From: Nostoc sp. FACHB-892
Lineage (GTDB): Bacteria > Cyanobacteriota > Cyanobacteriia > Cyanobacteriales > Nostocaceae
Direction of reading: 5' to 3'
DNA: 64,000 bases
NCBI RefSeq assembly: GCF_014698795.1
Contig: NZ_JACJTR010000027.1
Coordinates: 35,623-99,622 of the forward strand
Shown here: piece after piece, positions 59,428 through 64,000 of the stretch
Layout: every line of letters begins with the position of its first letter
Position numbering within the stretch: the stretch's first letter is position 1
Notes under the pieces: model-generated
Told to the model about the DNA's origin: nothing
Database searches by the model: none
The model's input: only the letters and a program-made list of their open reading frames with translations
Position numbers and translations under genes: made by a program

Positions 59428-60615
59428 TTACTTGCCTCTGAGTGAATGTTGCACTAGCCAGCAATGTAAACCCACCATTATGAACGCCAATGGCAGCATC
59501 AACATTGGAATAATTTCTAAACCTGCCCAACTTGCAACCCAGCCTGCTCCAGTGGGTATGATCGCTGCTCCAAAACTGGCGATGCTGGTGGCAAAACTAA
59601 CAGCCGCAGGAACCAAGGCATTTGGTAATCGTTGAGGTATCAACCAGATGGTGGCGGGAAAGATTGCTGCCAATGCAAAGCCAATTAGTGGTAAGCTAAT
59701 CCATTGATCCCGAAGTTGCCACCAAGCAAGCAATCCAATCATTAAAAGACTCAGCGACATACTGATTGTGCCGACTGCCCCAAGCCATTGCAAGAAATAA
59801 CCTAAGATGAAACGTCCTAATGTTAATCCTAGCCAGTAGGCACTAACGCTGTAACCTGCAATCAATTCGGGAGTTTGGCGAGCGACGGATTGCACAGTGT
59901 ATGCCCAGTTGCCGATGCAAGCTTCTATACCAACATAAACCAACAAGAGTAACCCAGTTAGCACTACTACTGGATTTTGGAGCGAGCGCCCCAAATTTTC
60001 TAAGGCAGTTGTATTTGATGTCGATACCCGTAGCGTCATTGGTGTGTAGCGAGAAATTATCGCACCTAAGACACTTACAATCAATAGGCTGACGATGGCG
60101 GCTAATACCCAATAAACCTGTCGCCAGTTCATGCCAAGTGATAGCAAAGTAGTAGCAATTGCGGGTCCAGATAATGCACCAATCCCATAGAAAGCATGGA
60201 GTAAACCAATCATATTTGCACTGCGCGAATCTTGCACAATGTAGGTATTGATTCCTGCATCAATCAGTCCAATACCCAATCCCAACACTGACCCAGCAGC
60301 AACCATAAACAACCAGTAAGGTGAGGTCGCGTAAATTACCAGCGCCATTGTCAGCACAACCGCAGCAATCAATAGCATTCGCGCTAACCCTAAACGGCTA
60401 CTCACCAGACTGCTGGTGAATGCTGCCAGAATGTAGCCGCTAATTTGACTCACAAACAGCAGCGTCACGGTGGCTGGAGTCAAGTTATATGTGGACACTA
60501 TAGAGGGCAGCAGAACGCCTAATCCGCCTTCAGCAATGCCAATGGCAACAAAGGCAATTAAGGCGATCGCCACTCCAATCCACAGAGGCGGTAAAGTACG
60601 TTGGTAGTATCCCAT
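59428..60615 (-). CDS. MFS transporter
   Basis: 395 residues with about twelve hydrophobic segments arranged as two six-helix halves. The loop after helix 2 reads SLVSSRLGLARML, a loose form of the MFS A-motif. The first helices (VAIALIAFVAIGIAEGGLGVLLPSI) and the central cytosolic loop (about 190-210) support the major-facilitator assignment, similar to the FucP/YfkF-like proton symporter groups. Substrate is unknown. It is convergent with the methyltransferase gene (112 bases between stops). Confidence 0.88.
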   Translation of the reverse strand: MGYYQRTLPPLWIGVAIALIAFVAIGIAEGGLGVLLPSIVSTYNLTPATVTLLFVSQISGYILAAFTSSLVSSRLGLARMLLIAAVVLTMALVIYATSPYWLFMVAAGSVLGLGIGLIDAGINTYIVQDSRSANMIGLLHAFYGIGALSGPAIATTLLSLGMNWRQVYWVLAAIVSLLIVSVLGAIISRYTPMTLRVSTSNTTALENLGRSLQNPVVVLTGLLLLVYVGIEACIGNWAYTVQSVARQTPELIAGYSVSAYWLGLTLGRFILGYFLQWLGAVGTISMSLSLLMIGLLAWWQLRDQWISLPLIGFALAAIFPATIWLIPQRLPNALVPAAVSFATSIASFGAAIIPTGAGWVASWAGLEIIPMLMLPLAFIMVGLHCWLVQHSLRGK

Positions 60616-61110
60616 CGGATATAATGCTCAAGCTCTAGACAATTTGGTTGCTTAGATTTACTCAGTTGATAATCCTCAAAAATAACATTGCCTTGCTAAT
60701 GATGAGCTATTTGATAAATCAGGATATCATTCAAGTAATGTCATTGAGGGTATAAACCTTGTACTCAAAGAGCGTTAAGCCTAAAAGTATCACAGGGAAC
60801 TTACAAGCTATATCAACACGGCTTTGTTGTAAGCCTAAAGTGAGTAAAGCTTAACTCGATGGCACTAATTTGTCTCAACGCCATTTAATTTATCACTGTA
60901 CATCTGCCCATCAATATTTAGATGTAGATGCGTTCGCCCTGCTTGGGCTATTGATATAACGGATTGTTTCAAATCATAACGTTTTTTATATTTCTCTTCG
61001 ATTATATTTCTCATCGATGATCCCAATAATTGCCCATGTGCTATTTGTTGGCTATACCAGCACTACATCAAAAAATCCGTACCACAAAATTTGACGGGAG
61101 ATAAGATACT
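60616..61110. other. Divergent intergenic region between the MFS and katG genes
   Basis: 495 bases carrying promoters for both divergent genes. Contains TCTCTTCGATTATATTTCTC (about 60993-61012), an internal near-repeat of CGATTATATTTCTCATCGATGA type, and a GCGTTCGCCCTGCTTGGGC repeat at about 60931-60950. No PerR or Fur box could be named with confidence. Confidence 0.45.
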
Positions 61111-63339
61111 ATGAGCAGCGAAAGCGGATGCCCGTTTACGGGCAAAGGTCAGAAACCTCAGCCTCGTCACAGACCGTCGAACCAAGACTGGTGGCCGAAT
61201 TATTTGAATCTGAGCATCCTCCACCAGCACACACCCCAGGCTAATCCCATGGGTGAGTCGTTCAACTACGCTCAGGAGTTCAAGAGTCTTGACTTAGCTG
61301 CCTTGAGGGCAGATATCTTCGAGCTGATGACCACCTCCCAGGACTGGTGGCCAGCCGACTACGGTCATTATGGCCCGCTCTTCATTCGCATGGCTTGGCA
61401 CAGCGCAGGCACGTATCGTATTGGCGATGGTCGCGGCGGCGCGGGTTCGGGTAGCCAGCGGTTTGAACCCCTCAACAGTTGGCCAGATAATGCAAACCTC
61501 GACAAGGCGCGCATGTTGCTTTGGCCAATCAAGCAGAAATACGGCAAGAAAATCTCGTGGGCCGACCTTATGATCTTCGCTGGCAACTGCGCGCTTGAGT
61601 CTATGGGTTTCAAGACGTTGGGTTTTGCCGGTGGGCGCGTGGACGTCTGGCAGCCAGAGGAAGACATCTACTGGGGTTCTGAGAAAGCCTGGCTCGGCAA
61701 TGAGCGTTACGAAGGCGATCGGGTGCTCCTGAATCCTCTCGCCGCTGTTCAGATGGGATTGATCTACGTGAACCCGGAAGGGCCAGACGGCGAGCCTGAT
61801 CCGGTCGGCTCAGGACGCGATATTCGCGAGACCTTTGGTCGGATGGCAATGAACGACGAGGAGACAGTCGCACTCACCGCCGGTGGGCATACCTTTGGCA
61901 AATGTCACGGTGCGGGCGAAGCAACGCACGTAGGTGCTGATCCTGGGGGTGCTACCATCCTGGATCAGGGTCTCGGCTGGAAAAACACCTTCAACACGGG
62001 TGTCGGCGTCGATGCGATCACCAGCGGTATCGAAGGCGCATGGACCCCCACTCCGACGCAGTGGGACAACAGCTATCTCGAAACCCTGTTCAAATATGAC
62101 TGGGAGCTGACGAAGAGTCCCGCTGGCGCGTGGCAATGGAAGCCCAAGGACGACGCTGGTGCGGGTACAGTACCCGACGCACACGATCCGTCGAAACGGC
62201 ACGCCCCCATGATGACTACGGCGGACATGGCTATGAAAATGGACCCCATCTACAACCAGATTGCGCGGCGTTATCACGATAACCCGGATGAGTTTGCCGA
62301 GGCGTTCGCTAAGGCGTGGTTCAAGCTGACGCACCGCGACATGGGTCCCCGCTCACGCTATCTAGGCCCGGAGGTTCCTGAGGAAGAGTTCTTATGGCAA
62401 GATCCCATCCCTCCAGCCACCCACGAATTGGTTGATGAGCAAGACATTTCCGCTCTCAAAGCCAAGATTCTTGCTTCGGGATTGTCTGTCTCCCAACTGG
62501 TTTCGACCGCTTGGGCATCGGCATCAACGTTCCGCTGCTCCGATATGCGGGGTGGAGCGAACGGCGCGCGCATTCGTCTCGTGCCGCAGAAGGATTGGGA
62601 AGTCAACCAGCCAACTCAACTGACAACGGTGCTACAAACCCTAGAGGCGATCCAACAGGAGTTCAACAGATCGCAGTCTGGCAAGAAGCAGGTTTCGCTC
62701 GCTGACTTGATCGTTCTGGGCGGATGTGCAGGCATTGAGCAAGCGGCGAAGAACGCTGGCCACGACGTGACGGTTCCCTTCAAGCCAGGGCGCACAGATG
62801 CGCTGCAAGAGAAAACAGATGTCGAGTCCTTTGCCGTGCTTGAGCCGACTGCGGACGGGTTCCGCAACTACACTAGTGGCAAACACAGCGAATCGCTCGA
62901 AGAGCTGCTGGTCGATCGAGCGCAATTGCTGTCCCTGTCAGCCCCTCAGATGACGGCTCTTGTGGGCGGTTTGCGCGTCCTGGGTGCGAACTTTGGAGGG
63001 TTCAAACACGGCGTCTTCACCCATCGACCAGAGACGTTGACCAATGACTTCTTCGTGAACCTGCTCGATCTGGGCACGACGTGGAAGGCAAGCTCTGAAG
63101 ATGAATATGAGTTCGAGGGGAGTGATCGCAAAACTGGTGAACCTAAGTGGATCGCTACCCGTGTTGACCTCATCTTCGGCTCAAACTCTCAGCTACGGGC
63201 CCTTGCGGAGGTTTACGGATGTGTGGACTCGCAGCAGAAATTTGTGAATGACTTTGTAGCAGCATGGGATAAGGTGATGAACCTTGACCGCTATGACCTT
63301 CGCGCAGTCTTAGCGAAAAGCTCTTCGAGGAGTTTCTAG
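61111..63339 (+). CDS. katG: Catalase-peroxidase KatG
   Basis: 742 residues, full length, two haem-peroxidase-like halves. The N-terminal half has the distal RMAWHSAGTYR (Arg, Trp, His) and the proximal His in GGHTFGKCHG. Tyr in GLIYVNPEGPDG would form the Trp-Tyr-Met adduct needed for catalase activity. The C-terminal half is degenerate, without haem residues, as usual. It removes hydrogen peroxide. The gene is GC-rich and almost free of HIP1 octamers compared with neighbours, which suggests acquisition by transfer. ATG 61111 is preceded by GGGAG at about 61097-61101. Confidence 0.97.
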   Translation: MSSESGCPFTGKGQKPQPRHRPSNQDWWPNYLNLSILHQHTPQANPMGESFNYAQEFKSLDLAALRADIFELMTTSQDWWPADYGHYGPLFIRMAWHSAGTYRIGDGRGGAGSGSQRFEPLNSWPDNANLDKARMLLWPIKQKYGKKISWADLMIFAGNCALESMGFKTLGFAGGRVDVWQPEEDIYWGSEKAWLGNERYEGDRVLLNPLAAVQMGLIYVNPEGPDGEPDPVGSGRDIRETFGRMAMNDEETVALTAGGHTFGKCHGAGEATHVGADPGGATILDQGLGWKNTFNTGVGVDAITSGIEGAWTPTPTQWDNSYLETLFKYDWELTKSPAGAWQWKPKDDAGAGTVPDAHDPSKRHAPMMTTADMAMKMDPIYNQIARRYHDNPDEFAEAFAKAWFKLTHRDMGPRSRYLGPEVPEEEFLWQDPIPPATHELVDEQDISALKAKILASGLSVSQLVSTAWASASTFRCSDMRGGANGARIRLVPQKDWEVNQPTQLTTVLQTLEAIQQEFNRSQSGKKQVSLADLIVLGGCAGIEQAAKNAGHDVTVPFKPGRTDALQEKTDVESFAVLEPTADGFRNYTSGKHSESLEELLVDRAQLLSLSAPQMTALVGGLRVLGANFGGFKHGVFTHRPETLTNDFFVNLLDLGTTWKASSEDEYEFEGSDRKTGEPKWIATRVDLIFGSNSQLRALAEVYGCVDSQQKFVNDFVAAWDKVMNLDRYDLRAVLAKSSSRSF

Positions 63340-63896
63340 GCGTAACTTCAACCGATCATCGGTGATCGTAGATCGAGGCGGGATCAAACCTACGGAAATC
63401 CTGAACGCGGGTGGAAGTCAGATGTACAGTGACTTTTTATCTAGAAAGGTAGAGGGCAGTTCTTGCTGGAGGCTCAGTTGGAATACTGTTTTCTGCTCTC
63501 TGCCCGTGACCGAATGGCACTAAGAAAAGCTGAAAGCTCGTCTGGGCCGGGTGTTGGGGGTAGGGTGTGGGGTATAGGGAAAAATCAATAAAAGTAAATA
63601 AGAGTGTAGACACAAATAAATTTCTTCCTTACTACACCCACTCAGCCATACCCCATACCCAAAAGCCTTATATATAATGGGTTTGGCGTTATCTTAGTGC
63701 CATTCAGATATTAACCCTAAAGATTTACCTGCTTTGCCTGCGCTGGCTTTTTAGCTTTGTTGAACTCCCATAGTTTAAATTGTAATCCTCCTTGCACATT
63801 ATGTGCGAGGAGGATTCAAGACCCCTAATTAGCAATGCTGATGATTGCAATTGCGGCTATTGGCATCTAGCTGCAAACTTGCAGACATATCATTAG
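63340..63896. other. Intergenic region after katG
   Basis: 557 bases without a gene. It contains complementary low-complexity stretches (GGGTGTGGGGTATAGGG near 63563 and CCATACCCCATACCC near 63646) that can pair, and a hairpin at 63784-63816. Confidence 0.5.
63784..63816. terminator. Stem-loop between katG and the partial gene
   Basis: AATCCTCCTTGCACA (63784-63798) pairs with TGTGCGAGGAGGATT (63802-63816), with one G-T pairing and a three-base loop. It lies about 80 bases beyond the stop of the leftward partial gene and could serve as its terminator. Confidence 0.6.
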
Positions 63897-64000
63897 TTAA
63901 GCAACGATCTCAAAGTTTATAGTTCTCAACACAGGTGATGTTGTGGATGCATTGTTATCGTTATCAATGTTGGCAAACAGACTACCTGTGCCAAAGCCTG
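63897..64000 (-). CDS. Partial gene, C-terminus only
   Basis: The minus-strand frame entering at 63998 reads GFGTGSLFANIDNDNN, continues ASTTSPVLRTINFEIVA and stops at TAA 63897-63899. Only 33 residues are inside the window. The Gly/Asp/Asn-rich pattern suits an extracellular beta-rich or calcium-binding protein, but no family can be assigned. The true start lies beyond the right edge. Confidence 0.55.
   Translation of the reverse strand, partial: GFGTGSLFANIDNDNNASTTSPVLRTINFEIVA

Noticed and set aside
61368..62925. Several long antisense frames within katG
   Set aside because: They are a by-product of GC-rich codon use in katG; none has a family motif.

Overview
The window is a chromosomal segment of a filamentous, Nostoc-like cyanobacterium. 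The evidence is the many HIP1 octamers (GCGATCGC, for example 14664-14671), heptameric short tandem repeats, families of intergenic palindromic repeats, and gene families that are largely cyanobacterial (DUF3131, DUF2808, Uma2, an ABC1 kinase with a long N-terminus). No rRNA, tRNA, CRISPR array or complete insertion sequence was seen.

Layout. 0.4-2.1 kb: phosphoglycerate kinase, divergent from a universal stress protein. 2.3-7.0 kb: a leftward GC-rich sugar ABC transporter operon with the order and sequence character of YtfQ-YtfR-YtfT-YjfF, probably acquired. 7.2-11.2 kb: ABC1 kinase and RecN. 11.2-16.9 kb: a repeat-rich stretch with a tyrosine-phosphatase-like/methyltransferase pair, PdxJ, a VOC protein, a shortened orphan ABC permease and a coiled-coil protein. 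17.1-28.9 kb: a probable exopolysaccharide locus of three DUF3131 proteins (four domains plus a vestige), a GH26-like protein, a CesA/BcsA-like glycosyltransferase and a PIG-L deacetylase. It is interrupted by an opposing Uma2 gene and a PIN toxin-antitoxin pair. 29.0-37.3 kb: a partner-switching module (STAS, REC-PP2C phosphatase, RsbW-like kinase), a 1563-residue hybrid histidine kinase and a predicted outer-membrane barrel. The barrel shares an unusual linker motif with one DUF3131 protein. 37.4-41.2 kb: an RHH protein, an OmpR regulator next to the remains of a lost histidine kinase, a DUF2808 protein and an intact histidine kinase. 41.6-46.0 kb: glycogen debranching-type enzyme, DM13 lipoprotein, threonine aldolase. 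46.9-49.4 kb: MlaF/MlaD-like lipid-transport genes. 49.8-53.7 kb: a protein with two eukaryote-like Tudor-knot repeats, DUF4288, a NahK-like kinase and a DOMON-like protein. 54.2-60.6 kb: HflX, isoaspartyl peptidase, ATP-grasp enzyme, methyltransferase, MFS transporter. 61.1-63.3 kb: GC-rich KatG. The last 100 bases hold the C-terminus of a leftward gene.

How the parts may work together. The strongest system-level candidate is 17-37 kb. A processive glycan synthase without a PilZ domain, several secreted DUF3131 proteins, a GH26-like protein whose usual nucleophile position is Gln, a deacetylase and an outer-membrane barrel lie beside a phospho-relay and partner-switching module that could control them. 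This link is inferred from gene order and shared motifs and is not demonstrated.

Repeat activity has shaped the window. Three copies of a ~105-bp MITE-like palindrome, three copies of a second element placed just after stop codons, in-frame repeat insertions in two enzymes, and several stop codons lying in or next to tandem repeats are all visible. Intergenic gene debris was found by translating the gaps: a histidine kinase tail and two or three unidentified C-termini.
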